The notes below the pieces were generated by a model that had not been told where the DNA came from, did no database searches, and saw only the letters and a list, made by a program, of their open reading frames with translations. From Siminovitchia fortis (lineage in GTDB: Bacteria > Bacillota > Bacilli > Bacillales > Bacillaceae_C), in NCBI RefSeq assembly GCF_003605365.2, contig NZ_QYTU02000016.1, positions 1-64,000 on the forward strand: DNA of 64,000 nucleotides, written 5' to 3'. The translations under genes were made by a program, and so were the position numbers. Below, in pieces: positions 23,672-33,091 of the stretch; positions within the stretch are counted from its first letter, which is position 1, and every line of letters begins with the position of its first letter.

Positions 23672-25132
23672 ATGGTGATATATCTTCTTACGGCAGACGA
23701 GCTGGAAGCGCGGGGGATGAAATGGTTCGTGGAATCGCACCTGACCGGGATACAGCTGATCCCATTTGATTCATTCAAAAAAATGACGGCGGCTTCCGCG
23801 GAAAAACAGCCTGATTTGTTCATTATCGATATGGATAAATGGGAGCAGAAGGATGATTCTTTCGAAAGGTGGCTGCAATCAGTACGATGGATCGGAATTT
23901 CATCCGAGCGCATATTTCAAACGGCATACAGGGGATTGCGTTTCCGGGCCGAAGATGTCTTGTTTCGCCCGATCGCTCCGGATGAACTGATGAAATGCAT
24001 CCAGCAGCTGCGGTTTCAAATCAGGAACAAAAAAAGGGAGGCACCGTTGTATCCGGATACAGCGCGGGACAGGCCAATTGATTACTCTGATTTTTTTCTG
24101 GGCGGCCAGAAAATAAAAGAGCCGATTTTAATGGCGGCGCTGCTTGCGGAGGACCCGGACAAACTTTCGGTCGTCCATTCCAGGCTCCAGCAATTTTCTT
24201 TTTCAAGGGAAAAGCAGATTTTTGCATTTTCACAGTTTATCTTGTGCGTAGGAAAGTTGCCGGAAGATGAACTTTACCGCGAGGAATTCCATGCATTTTT
24301 TGAACAATGGAAGAAAGAATGCGACGATCCGCTCGCCATCGTCATGAACATGCATTGGAAGGGCTTGTCGTTGAAAGAAATGTATGATCGCACGAAACAG
24401 CTGACCGAAATGATTTTTTTCGAAGGCTATGACATAATTTTGGCTAAAATGGAACAAATCAGCTGGGCGCCAATGGATCCGTTTTTAACGCCCCTGGAAC
24501 AGAGGCATTGGATTGAGATGCTTGAAAATCGCGATATCCAGGGGATCCGCGAGTGGATGGAACATCAATTTCTCGGATATACAAGCCCATATCCTCCGCC
24601 GGAAATGGTCAGAATCCGGATTACGAGTGTGCTGGCACAAGTTCGCCGCTATATGAAATCACGCCAGCTGCAGCAGCCGGACTGGGAAGGCGCCTATCAC
24701 GAAGTATTTCGGCAAATCACTCAGGAGCCGGTCGTATACCGGATCGTCCAGGCGCTGCTGATATTTACGACCCGCCTGCTGACGGAAACACATGGAAGCT
24801 TGGATACGGGTACCAGGACGCTCGTTGAAAAAGTGAAAAGCTTGATGGAATCCAACTACTGGAACCCGCAATGGAATTTGGAGGACTGTGCAAAGGCGCT
24901 CCGTATCAATAAAAGTACGCTGAGCAGGCGGTTTGCGGCAGAGTCGGGAAAAACATTCCGTGATACCTTGCATGAAATCAAAATCGTCGAGGCAAAACGC
25001 CTGTTGAAAGAGACGGATTTGCCGCTCGATGAAATTGCCCGTCTTGTCGGATACCATCATCGGACTTATTTTAATGTAAAGTTTAAACAGTTTGAAAAAA
25101 AGACACCTACAGAATTTCGAATGGGCCCTTAA
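23672..25132 (+). CDS. AraC-family regulator with degenerate receiver, likely hut regulator
   Basis: A 486-residue protein. Residues 1-115 look like a receiver domain (VIYLLTADELEARG, DLFIIDMD, FRPIAPDELMKCIQQL) without the full phosphorylation set. A middle region of about 240 residues is unassigned. The last 100 residues form an AraC double helix-turn-helix (LEDCAKALRINKSTLSRRFA; LDEIARLVGYHHRTYFNVKF). The ATG at 23672 is chosen because TATAAT at 23645 and the site AAGGTGGTGGGG lie before it. It precedes hutU, where a matching direct repeat occurs, so it probably regulates histidine use in place of HutP. Confidence 0.82.
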   Translation: MVIYLLTADELEARGMKWFVESHLTGIQLIPFDSFKKMTAASAEKQPDLFIIDMDKWEQKDDSFERWLQSVRWIGISSERIFQTAYRGLRFRAEDVLFRPIAPDELMKCIQQLRFQIRNKKREAPLYPDTARDRPIDYSDFFLGGQKIKEPILMAALLAEDPDKLSVVHSRLQQFSFSREKQIFAFSQFILCVGKLPEDELYREEFHAFFEQWKKECDDPLAIVMNMHWKGLSLKEMYDRTKQLTEMIFFEGYDIILAKMEQISWAPMDPFLTPLEQRHWIEMLENRDIQGIREWMEHQFLGYTSPYPPPEMVRIRITSVLAQVRRYMKSRQLQQPDWEGAYHEVFRQITQEPVVYRIVQALLIFTTRLLTETHGSLDTGTRTLVEKVKSLMESNYWNPQWNLEDCAKALRINKSTLSRRFAAESGKTFRDTLHEIKIVEAKRLLKETDLPLDEIARLVGYHHRTYFNVKFKQFEKKTPTEFRMGP

Positions 25133-25155
25133 ATTGAAGGAAAAGGGTCCCTTTT
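25122..25155 (+). terminator. Terminator-like hairpin at the end of the AraC gene
   Basis: GGGCCCTT and AAGGGTCCC pair imperfectly and are followed by TTTTC. It would separate the regulator transcript from hutU. Confidence 0.5.
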
Positions 25156-25201
25156 CAAAAATCAATTATAAAGAAGTGTTTGTAAGGGATCAGTGATGAA
25201 A

Positions 25202-25232
25202 CAGATTATAAAAAAATCATCAGATTATAAAA
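25202..25232 (+). promoter_or_regulatory. 12-bp direct repeat upstream of hutU (candidate AraC operator)
   Basis: CAGATTATAAAA occurs at 25202-25213 and 25221-25232, 19 bases apart. A TACAAT -10 box at 25254-25259 has no recognisable -35; the second repeat lies just at the -35 position. This is the arrangement of an AraC-activated promoter. Confidence 0.6.
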
Positions 25233-25285
25233 CAGGTTGGTGATGCCGACATGTACAATAAAGTCAGAAAAGGAGGATGATATTT

Positions 25286-25301
25286 TTGAAAGCGATTGCA
25301 A
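25286..25301 (+). promoter_or_regulatory. cre site at the hutU start codon
   Basis: TTGAAAGCGATTGCAA fits WTGNAANCGNWWNCAW at every position. CcpA bound here would block transcription as a roadblock, consistent with carbon catabolite repression of hut genes. Confidence 0.55.
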
Positions 25302-26956
25302 GTGAACGGGTTGTCCGCTATCGGGGGACCGAACTTCATGCAAAAGGATGGCTGCAGGAGGCAGCTCTCCGAATGCTCATGAATAATTTGGATCCGGAGG
25401 TGGCGGAAAATCCCGACGAACTAGTCGTGTACGGAGGAATAGGGAAGGCAGCCCGCAACTGGGACTGTTTTGATGCGATTGTCCGCTCATTAAAAGAATT
25501 GGAGAGTGATGAAACGCTTCTGGTTCAATCCGGAAAGCCCGTTGCCGTTTTCCGTTCTCACGAAAATGCGCCAAGGGTTCTGATTGCCAACTCCAACATT
25601 GTTCCGGCGTACGCCAATTGGGAGACGTTCCATGAGCTTGATAAAAAAGGGCTGATGATGTACGGACAAATGACGGCAGGCAGCTGGATTTACATCGGTT
25701 CCCAGGGAATTGTCCAAGGGACATACGAAACATTTGCCGAACTCGCCAAACAGCATTTTAATGGTTCACTAAAAAATACGATTACTTTAACGGCGGGGCT
25801 TGGCGGAATGGGCGGAGCCCAGCCGCTGGCAGTCACGATGAACGGGGGGGTCTGCATCGCGATTGAAGTCGATGAAAAACGGATCGACCGGAGAATTGAA
25901 ACCCGTTATACAGATGTGAAAACGGATTCCCTTGATGAGGCGATCAGGCTGGCGAAAGAAGCGAAAAACAAGGGGAAAGCTCTCTCGATCGGATTGTTGG
26001 GCAATGCAGCAGAACTATTGCCGGAAATGATTCGCCGAAACTTCATTCCGGATGTGTTGACGGACCAGACGTCTGCACACGATCCGTTAAACGGATACAT
26101 TCCTGCCGGCATGTCGCTAGAAGAGGCGGCAGAGCTTCGGAAAACAAACGCAGCAGAATATGTGAGACGTTCCAAAGGATCCATGGCGGACCATGTAAGA
26201 GCCATGCTTGAGATGATGAATAAAGGCGCCGTTACTTTTGATTACGGGAACAACATCCGCCAGGTTGCAAAGGATGAAGGCGTTGAAAATGCATTTGATT
26301 TTCCGGGCTTTGTCCCCGCTTACATCCGTCCGCAATTTTGTGAAGGAAAGGGGCCTTTCCGCTGGGCGGCTTTATCCGGAGATCCCGAAGACATTTATAA
26401 AACTGATGAAGTCATTTTACGTGAATTCAGCGAAAACAAACATTTATGCAACTGGATTCGGATGGCCCGGGAAAAAATCCAATTCCAGGGGCTTCCTTCA
26501 CGCATTTGCTGGCTTGGATACGGCGAGCGTGCCCGCTTCGGAAAAATCATCAATGACATGGTTGCAAACGGCGAGCTGAAAGCTCCGATTGTCATTGGCC
26601 GCGACCATTTGGATTCGGGCTCGGTCGCTTCTCCGAACAGGGAAACGGAAGCAATGAAGGACGGTTCGGACGTTGTGGCAGACTGGCCGATTTTAAATGC
26701 CCTCATCAATGCAGTTGGAGGTGCCACATGGGTATCCGTCCACCACGGTGGAGGAGTCGGCATGGGGTACTCACTCCATGCCGGTATGGTCATTGTCGCT
26801 GACGGAACTAAAGAAGCGGAAGCCCGGCTTGAACGGGTATTGACGACAGACCCCGGCATGGGCATCGCAAGGCATGTGGATGCGGGGTATGAATTGGCGG
26901 AAAAAACAGCGCGCGAAAAAGGCGTAAAAATTCCAATGCTGAAGGAGAAGGAGTAA
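25286..26956 (+). CDS. hutU: Urocanate hydratase
   Basis: A 556-residue urocanase, the second enzyme of histidine degradation, converting urocanate to imidazolonepropionate with tightly bound NAD. The dinucleotide-binding run [12 protein letters not shown] and the active-site [15 protein letters not shown] near residue 410 are intact, and the C-terminal [15 protein letters not shown] signature is present. Translation should start at TTG (25286), because AAGGAGG lies nine bases before it while the in-frame ATG at 25277 abuts the ribosome site. The upstream hutH gene is missing from this locus. Confidence 0.95.
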   Translation: MKAIASERVVRYRGTELHAKGWLQEAALRMLMNNLDPEVAENPDELVVYGGIGKAARNWDCFDAIVRSLKELESDETLLVQSGKPVAVFRSHENAPRVLIANSNIVPAYANWETFHELDKKGLMMYGQMTAGSWIYIGSQGIVQGTYETFAELAKQHFNGSLKNTITLTAGLGGMGGAQPLAVTMNGGVCIAIEVDEKRIDRRIETRYTDVKTDSLDEAIRLAKEAKNKGKALSIGLLGNAAELLPEMIRRNFIPDVLTDQTSAHDPLNGYIPAGMSLEEAAELRKTNAAEYVRRSKGSMADHVRAMLEMMNKGAVTFDYGNNIRQVAKDEGVENAFDFPGFVPAYIRPQFCEGKGPFRWAALSGDPEDIYKTDEVILREFSENKHLCNWIRMAREKIQFQGLPSRICWLGYGERARFGKIINDMVANGELKAPIVIGRDHLDSGSVASPNRETEAMKDGSDVVADWPILNALINAVGGATWVSVHHGGGVGMGYSLHAGMVIVADGTKEAEARLERVLTTDPGMGIARHVDAGYELAEKTAREKGVKIPMLKEKE

Positions 26957-27026
26957 ATTCCGCAGTGGGCTGCCTTTTATATGGTTGGCAGGGTAACAGA
27001 ACACGAAACTTTTTTCAATAAGGAAC

Positions 27027-27047
27027 GGGGTGTAACACACCCCTTTT
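27027..27047 (+). terminator. Internal terminator between hutU and hutI
   Basis: GGGGTGT and ACACCCC pair around AAC and are followed by TTTT. It lies 17 bases before the hutI start, inside the hut operon, so expression of hutI-hutG may be reduced or conditionally antiterminated. Confidence 0.7.
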
Positions 27048-27064
27048 GTATGGAGGCTGATAGA

Positions 27065-28321
27065 GTGGAAAAACCGGTTTGGATCAAACATGCTTCACAG
27101 CTTGCAACGCTCTCACAAGATGGCAAAGGTCCGCGGGTTAAAGAAAAGATGTCTGAGCTTGGAATCATTGAAGATGGAAGTATGTGGCTGGAAGAAGGCG
27201 TGATCAAGGCGGTTGGAACAACGGCCGAGCTTGAAAAGAAGTATGGGGAGCGAGAGAAGGAGGCAGACATTGTTAATGCTTCCGGCTGCCTTGTCACACC
27301 TGGGCTTGTGGATCCTCATACACATGTGGTGTATGGAGGAAGCCGCGAGCGGGAATTCGAAATGAGGCTGGAAGGCGCGACCTATATGGAGATTATGAAT
27401 GCAGGCGGAGGCATCCATGCCACTGCCCGCATGACCCGGGAAGCGACGGAAGAAGAACTCATTGAACAAACAACTTGGCGGCTCGATTCATTTCTCGCTC
27501 ACGGCATTACGACGGTGGAAGGAAAAAGCGGATACGGCATGAATCTGGAAACTGAACTGAAGCAGCTTCGCGTGATGGAAAAGCTGCAGCAGACCCACCC
27601 AATCGACATCGTGCCGACTTTTATGGGTGCCCACGCCGTCCCGCAGGAGTATAAGGGACGCGAAGATGAATTTGTTGATCGATTAATTAATGAGATGCTT
27701 CCTGTCGTAGCGGAGGAAAAACTCGCCGAGTTTAATGATGTTTTTTGTGAAAAAGGCGTTTTTACGCCTGATCAGTCCGAGCGGATTTTGGAAGCGGGGA
27801 AAAAATATGGGCTCATTCCGAAAATCCATGCTGATGAGATTGAATCATACGGCGGGGCGGAACTGGCAGCCAAAGTGGGCGCCATTTCGGCTGAACATTT
27901 GCTGAAAGCATCAGATGAAGGAATCCGGGCTATGGCAGAGTCCGGCGTCATCGCCTGCCTGTTGCCCGCTACGGCGCTTTACTTGAGGGAGCAGGCAGCA
28001 GCCGGAAGAAAAATGGTTGACGCGGGCGTCCCGGTAGCCATCTCCACCGACTGCAATCCTGGGTCGTCCCCGACAACTTCCATGCCGCTTGTCATGAACC
28101 TGGCGTGCATCCTGATGCGCATGACGCCAGCAGAGGCATTGACTGCGGCAACATACAATGCTGCCTGTGCCATCAACCGGCAGGATAAAGCGGGCTCTTT
28201 GGAAGAAGGAAAACAGGCCGACGTTGTCATGTGGGATATCGAAAACTACCAAAAACTCCAATATTTTTTCGGGGTCAACCATGTCAAATCCGTTTGGAAA
28301 AAAGGAATCCGGGTGGTGTAA
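27065..28321 (+). CDS. hutI: Imidazolonepropionase
   Basis: A 418-residue amidohydrolase that opens imidazolonepropionate to formiminoglutamate. Metal and substrate motifs: VDPHTHVVYGG, KSGYGMNLETELKQLR, GAHAVPQEYKG, KIHADEIE, and STDCNPGSSPT. The start is GTG at 27065 behind ATGGAGGCTGATAGA; a longer in-frame extension would run through the internal terminator and is rejected. The protein ends one codon before hutG begins. Confidence 0.93.
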   Translation: MEKPVWIKHASQLATLSQDGKGPRVKEKMSELGIIEDGSMWLEEGVIKAVGTTAELEKKYGEREKEADIVNASGCLVTPGLVDPHTHVVYGGSREREFEMRLEGATYMEIMNAGGGIHATARMTREATEEELIEQTTWRLDSFLAHGITTVEGKSGYGMNLETELKQLRVMEKLQQTHPIDIVPTFMGAHAVPQEYKGREDEFVDRLINEMLPVVAEEKLAEFNDVFCEKGVFTPDQSERILEAGKKYGLIPKIHADEIESYGGAELAAKVGAISAEHLLKASDEGIRAMAESGVIACLLPATALYLREQAAAGRKMVDAGVPVAISTDCNPGSSPTTSMPLVMNLACILMRMTPAEALTAATYNAACAINRQDKAGSLEEGKQADVVMWDIENYQKLQYFFGVNHVKSVWKKGIRVV

Positions 28322-28324
28322 CAG

Positions 28325-29302
28325 ATGGGAGAAAACTGGCTGAGAAAACCCGAGTGGTTCTGGAATCCGTCTGAGGGTGAACCAGATTTTGTTCACCAAT
28401 GGGTCCGTCCGCTGGAGCAGGGGGAGGGCGAACCGGACCTGATTCTTTTTGGAGCGCCTATTTCGCGCTCCTCTATCAGCGTTTCGGGCGCTTCTTTATA
28501 CCCGCAGGAATTTCGGAAAATGTGGAAAAGCTATGCAACATACAATTTGGATGAAGATTTAGATTTAACGCCATTCCATGTGGCGGATGCGGGCGATGTG
28601 GCCATGCACACAACCAATATTTCGGAATCGCATAAACGGATTCAGGAGTCTTGTGCATATCTTTCAAGACAATATCCGGAAACGGCCCTTTGCATGATTG
28701 GCGGGGACCATTCAACGACTGCCTGTGCTGTCCGCGGAATCAAAGAAACCTTCCCGGAAGAGACGATCGGCATTCTGCAGCTCGACACCCATTTGGATGT
28801 CCGCGATCCGGCTGAACTCGGTCCCGCCAACGGGACGCCGATCCGCCAACTCATCGATGGCGGCGTTGTCAAAGGAGACAACGTATATAACATCGGGCTT
28901 CACGGCTATTTCAACGCCCGTCCTCTGATCAGCTATGCCAAAGAGAAAAGGATTCGCATGGTCACATTAAAACAGGCAAGGGAAAAAGGCGTCCCTGCTG
29001 CTGTCAACGAAGCGATCGATCGCCTGTCTGAAAAAGCAGGCATCATTTACGTGACGGTGGATATGGATGTCTTGGATATCACCCAGGCACCGGGCGTTCC
29101 CGCTTCAACGCCGGGCGGCATGACGACGACGGAACTATTTGGCGCGTTAATGGAAATCGGCAAGCGGGAGGAAGTGCGATATATAGATTTTGTCTGTCTC
29201 GATCCGACAAAGGACTCGGCAGTTTCCGAAACGGTAAAAGCCGGTGTATATGCCTGGATGCAGTTTGTGACGGGGAGGGTGATGGGATCAGGAAAGGGAT
29301 GA
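28325..29302 (+). CDS. hutG: Formimidoylglutamase
   Basis: A 325-residue arginase-fold hydrolase that yields glutamate and formamide from formiminoglutamate, the last step of the HutG-type pathway. Manganese-binding motifs are in order: GGDHSTT, LDTHLDVRD and VTVDMDVLDITQAPG. The ATG lies three bases after the hutI stop codon, implying coupling. Confidence 0.93.
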   Translation: MGENWLRKPEWFWNPSEGEPDFVHQWVRPLEQGEGEPDLILFGAPISRSSISVSGASLYPQEFRKMWKSYATYNLDEDLDLTPFHVADAGDVAMHTTNISESHKRIQESCAYLSRQYPETALCMIGGDHSTTACAVRGIKETFPEETIGILQLDTHLDVRDPAELGPANGTPIRQLIDGGVVKGDNVYNIGLHGYFNARPLISYAKEKRIRMVTLKQAREKGVPAAVNEAIDRLSEKAGIIYVTVDMDVLDITQAPGVPASTPGGMTTTELFGALMEIGKREEVRYIDFVCLDPTKDSAVSETVKAGVYAWMQFVTGRVMGSGKG

Positions 29303-29384
29303 TAATCGGTGCGTTCGTGCCGCTGGTTATGCCGGCGGCACGGCAACCCGAAAGGGAAATGAAGTTTAAAAGGAGGAATGAAAG

Positions 29385-30719
29385 TTGGATGCGATGAGGA
29401 AAGAGAAAGAAACGGCAGTAATAAAGGCGGATTCAAACAGTCAAATGTGGAAGTTTTTTGTCTACAGTTTTATTGGTGCCTTCATGTTTTTCGTTCCGGT
29501 TACAATTGGCGAGAGTAATTCCATTATGCTGGATCATATCGTTTCTTTTATTCAGGCAAACGTTGCTGCTTTAACACCATATTATGCACTGATCGTTATT
29601 GTTGCGGGGGCGTTGTATCCATTCATTTCGGGAAACTGGAAAAAGTCTTCTGTCGATATAATTTTTTCAATCTTCAAAGCAATCGGGCTTTTAGTTGGAC
29701 TCATGCTTGTATTTCATTTCGGTCCGGCTTGGCTGTTCAAACCTGACATGGGGCCGTTCCTGTTTGAAAAACTGGTCGTTCCTGTTGGACTGCTCGTTCC
29801 TATTGGAGCCGTATTTCTTGCTTTGCTCGTTGGATACGGATTGCTTGAATACGTCGGAGTGCTGATGCGCCCAATCATGCGCCCTGTCTGGAAAACACCG
29901 GGAAGATCGGCTATTGATGCTGTCGCTTCTTTTGTAGGAAGCTATTCTCTCGGACTGCTTATTACCAATCGCATTTATAAAGAAGGAAAATATACTGCCA
30001 AAGAAGCAGCTATCATTGCTACAGGGTTTTCAACGGTTTCTGCGACGTTTATGGTCATTGTGGCGAAAACCCTTGACTTGATGAACATATGGCTTACGTT
30101 TTTCTGGGTCACCTTCATCGTGACATTTGCCGTTACAGCCATCACATCCAGAATTTGGCCGCTGTCCAAAATCAAAGATGAGTATTATGAGGGTGTAACA
30201 CCGCAGCCGGAAGCGGAAATTCGCGGCAACCGCTTTGCAGCAGCCTGGAAAGAAGCAAAAGCTACAGTCAATTCATCGCCAAAATTGATTGAAAATATTT
30301 GGATTAACCTGAAGGATGGAGTCCTAATGGCCATGGCGATTTTGCCTTCTATTCTCTCCATTGGGCTGTTGGGACTGGTACTGGCTGAATATACGCCTGT
30401 ATTTGATTGGATTGGTTATATTTTTTACCCGTTTACGCTGCTTGTTCAATTGCCCGATCCCATGCTTGCTGCTAAAGCGGCATCCTTGGGCATTGCGGAA
30501 ATGTTCCTTCCTGCATTGCTTGTCACAGAAGCCGCTCTTATCGTGAAATTCGTCATCGCTGTTGTATCTATTTCCGGCATCATTTTCTTTTCTGCCGTCG
30601 TTCCATGTATTGTATCAACTGAAATACCGCTTAGCATACCGCAGCTGATCATTATTTGGGTTCAGCGGGTTATCCTAACAATAGTCATTGTTACTCCAAT
30701 CGCATATTTCATATTGTAG
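29385..30719 (+). CDS. YjiH-family membrane protein (candidate hut-linked transporter)
   Basis: A 444-residue polytopic protein of the YjiH/nucleoside-recognition (gate) class, with about ten hydrophobic segments and a cytoplasmic loop (SKIKDEYYEGVTPQPEAEIR). Gate-domain motifs GSYSLGLLITNRIYKEGKYT and AIIATGFSTVSATFMV are visible. It lies where B. subtilis has the histidine permease hutM, so transport of histidine or urocanate is possible but unproved. The start is TTG behind AAAAGGAGGAATGAAAG. Confidence 0.78.
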   Translation: MDAMRKEKETAVIKADSNSQMWKFFVYSFIGAFMFFVPVTIGESNSIMLDHIVSFIQANVAALTPYYALIVIVAGALYPFISGNWKKSSVDIIFSIFKAIGLLVGLMLVFHFGPAWLFKPDMGPFLFEKLVVPVGLLVPIGAVFLALLVGYGLLEYVGVLMRPIMRPVWKTPGRSAIDAVASFVGSYSLGLLITNRIYKEGKYTAKEAAIIATGFSTVSATFMVIVAKTLDLMNIWLTFFWVTFIVTFAVTAITSRIWPLSKIKDEYYEGVTPQPEAEIRGNRFAAAWKEAKATVNSSPKLIENIWINLKDGVLMAMAILPSILSIGLLGLVLAEYTPVFDWIGYIFYPFTLLVQLPDPMLAAKAASLGIAEMFLPALLVTEAALIVKFVIAVVSISGIIFFSAVVPCIVSTEIPLSIPQLIIIWVQRVILTIVIVTPIAYFIL

Positions 30720-30721
30720 AC

Positions 30722-30746
30722 GGGGAGAGAGATCTTCCCTTTTTTG
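30722..30746 (+). terminator. Terminator of the hut unit
   Basis: GGGGA and TTCCC form a modest stem followed by TTTTTTGTTTT directly after the YjiH stop codon. Confidence 0.5.
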
Positions 30747-30865
30747 TTTTACCAAAATTTAATAACCCTGCTGGTATGCTTTCATTTATTTTGTTTACAT
30801 GGTATGATAGAATGAATGCTTTTCCGAATGAACTTGAAATATCAAAGATGAAAAAAATATTTGGC

Positions 30866-31065
30866 GTTCTTGATTAAATAATTAAGAACTTAATCACACT
30901 GGATCGACTGCGGAGTCGTAAGGATGTATGAGAGGTAGGGCATACGTCGTTTAGGTTTAAAAAAGAATATTATCGCGGCAATTTATCTTGAGATATACAG
31001 TTATAACAAGTTATTGAATATATTCGTGAAGTATTGGAAGCCACCATTTTTATGGCGGCTTTTTT
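30866..31065 (+). ncRNA. Candidate structured RNA with intrinsic terminator
   Basis: No protein-coding frame is convincing here. Four hairpins follow each other on the plus strand: GTTCTT/AAGAAC around an A/T-rich middle (30866-30889), CGACT-GCGG-AGTCG (30905-30918), GATGTATG/CATACGTC with a purine-rich ten-base loop (30923-30948), and AGCCACCA/TGGCGGCT followed by T5 (31039-31065). The last is a proper terminator although no gene ends here. No clear promoter is visible. I do not recognise a known RNA family. It could also be a 3' extension of the hut transcript. Confidence 0.45.
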
Positions 31066-31170
31066 CTTATGGCATTAAATGGGGAAATAGAGGAAGCAGG
31101 GAGGTTTGACGGGACAATTTCTTGACTCATAAACCCCAATCGTATGAGTTTAGTCATGAGAGGTTCAAAG

Positions 31171-32595
31171 TTATGAATCCGGGACAATTTCAAAAACAGT
31201 ACCCTGGTTAAAATCAGTCACTTTCATAGATCCATAAACCCCTAAATATAGTCTTGTATGATCCAGATTCGTTCCCAGACTAACAAAATGAGCGGATCGG
31301 GGCCCAAAATTATAATTGGTTTTAATAACGCTAAAATCATTGAGCTTACAATCTGTTCTTACCCTTGTATAAGCTAAAACCCCCTGAGATTCTTCATCCC
31401 GGGCCAGATCGGTAAACACAACGCTTCCCGTTAAATCGGGAATTTCATTTCCCATATAGGCTTGCACGCCTGTAAGTGCAGTTCCTCCAAACTTATCGGG
31501 TCGGGGATCTTTATGATAATAACTGGTTAATGGCTGAAGACGGTTTACTGAAGTTTTTACTGCTTCATCGTAATAAGCAATTGTTTTCTCATCCAAAGCC
31601 GGATTTTTAGTGCAGTCCCTAATAATCGAAGTAGGAAATGCACCTTCCCACCCCCGCCAGCCAAAGTTAATAAATCCTTCCAGGTCAGGTTCGGTATTTC
31701 TTAAAGAAGCATGAACAAGCTGAGTAACCGGTATTGGTTTATAATGAACAAATGAAAAAATTGACTCTGCCAAATCCTGTCCGACATTTCCTGCATATTT
31801 AATATATTGATTATAAAACCTTTGAAAAGATATGCCTGGTATATTTCAAACCCCTTTGGCAATTACGGTAAGCGTTTCCTGAATAGGTGCGGGAAGTTCA
31901 TTAAAGCGGGTGACTACGGGTGGATTATAGATAAATGTATTCTTAACTACATCAATTTCAATTATTTTACCGGCAATTTCCATATCATCCTGGCTTAAAT
32001 TAAATGGGTCATGGCCTGATCCGCCATCTCCGATTGTTAAAACGAGTTTTCCTGTTTCAGGTGAAAAGTTTAAGCTATTGACACCATTATGGTTAAAAAA
32101 TGGTCTTCTTAAGTTAAGCAATGTCCTTCGTCTTTGGGGATGGCCATTCGATTGTAACATCCATTCTTCAACTGTATCGATATGATCATATTGAGTTTCT
32201 CTATTGATCCACTTTAGATTTAAAGTTTTCGGATCACAGGGGTCAGGCTTAAAACGTTCAGAAAGAGCACCCGGACCTTGGGTTCCAGCTACTGGATAAT
32301 GAAGATAAAACAGGCCGTTATAATAAAACTCCGGATGAAACGCCAGCCCGAGCAATCCCCGTTCATCATATCCACCGCCGGAAACACCTTGTTCAGAAGT
32401 TCCCAGCTTTATGATACGCGGGCGAATATCTAAAAAAGTCCTTAAACTTCCGTTACCTATGTAAAAGATCTCTCCAACCTGGGTTGCAATAAATAATCTT
32501 TCAACTGAGTCTCCCGGAAGTATAGTTGTTTTCAAAACGGTGGGTAAATTTATCCTGCTCACAATGGGCTGTAAACCAACTTTAATTTTTTTCAA
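31171..32595 (-). pseudogene. PQQ-type glucose/sorbosone dehydrogenase broken by one TGA
   Basis: One continuous reading frame of about 474 codons, interrupted once by TGA at 31846-31848. The sequence runs VIAKGV-stop-NIPGISFQRFYNQYIK and on to VGQDLAESIFS without frame change, so translation stops after 249 residues. Upstream motifs (RLFIATQVGEIFYI; DERGLLGLAFHPEF; LVLTIGDGGSG) and downstream GFINFGWRGWEGAFPTS are those of soluble sugar dehydrogenases with a six-bladed propeller. A single C-to-T change of CGA (Arg) would explain it. The start is TTG behind AGAAGGAGTG. A sequencing error or a recent inactivation are both possible. Confidence 0.85.
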
Positions 32596-32896
32596 CTAAC
32601 TATACACTCCTTCTGATCGTTTTCTTTAATAAGAGTATGATCAGAACTGTTCTATTAGTACCAAATCAGGGCAGGGGGGGAAACTGACTCGGGGCCGGAT
32701 AACCGTTTTTTTCATCCGTTTTTTGTTTTTCATATTCCGGTAATCTTCACAGAAATTTTTTGACAACAATTTGAAAAACCTTCCACAACAAAAAATCCTC
32801 ATTTCTATCAGACACTCTGTCCAATCGCATTCGACAATCCGCAATATATTATTAACGAGTCGGCCGACTTAAATTAAATGAACAGGAGAGATATAA
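32596..32896. other. Intergenic stretch upstream of two divergent units
   Basis: About 300 bases with no convincing gene. A 67-codon minus-strand frame (32641-32844) has no good ribosome site and an odd Cys/Lys composition. A run of seven G lies near 32677. The stretch must hold the promoters for the sugar dehydrogenase (minus) and for the Arg/Glu-rich protein (plus), but none stands out. Confidence 0.4.
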
Positions 32897-33088
32897 ATGC
32901 ATTTTGAATTTGAAGATGAATTTGTCGGTGAAGAAAGGGAAAGAGAAAGACGGAGAAGGCGGTTCGTTTGCTTCTGCCGTGAAGAAAGAGGCGAGCGTGA
33001 AGAGCGGGAAAAAGAGCGCAGACGTGAATTTGAGTGTAGATGCAGAGAAGAAAGACGCAGACACGAGCATGAAGATTGCGATTGGTAA
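32897..33088 (+). CDS. Arg/Glu-rich Cys-containing miniprotein (63 aa)
   Basis: ATG behind AACAGGAGAGATATAA; the stop lies just before a hairpin terminator. The protein starts MHFEFEDEFVGEERERERRR, has CFC (about residue 25), CRC (about 48) and a final EHEDCDW. More than half the residues are Arg or Glu in alternating blocks, suggesting a single charged helix or coil with Cys clusters for metal or disulfide links. The composition recalls some spore-coat proteins, but I know no family. A second frame across the same DNA reads into the tRNA gene and is rejected. Confidence 0.6.
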   Translation: MHFEFEDEFVGEERERERRRRRFVCFCREERGEREEREKERRREFECRCREERRRHEHEDCDW

Positions 33089-33091
33089 TAA

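Noticed and set aside
30656-30877. 73-codon frame spanning the YjiH gene end
   Set aside because: It overlaps the YjiH gene and its terminator and has no ribosome site.
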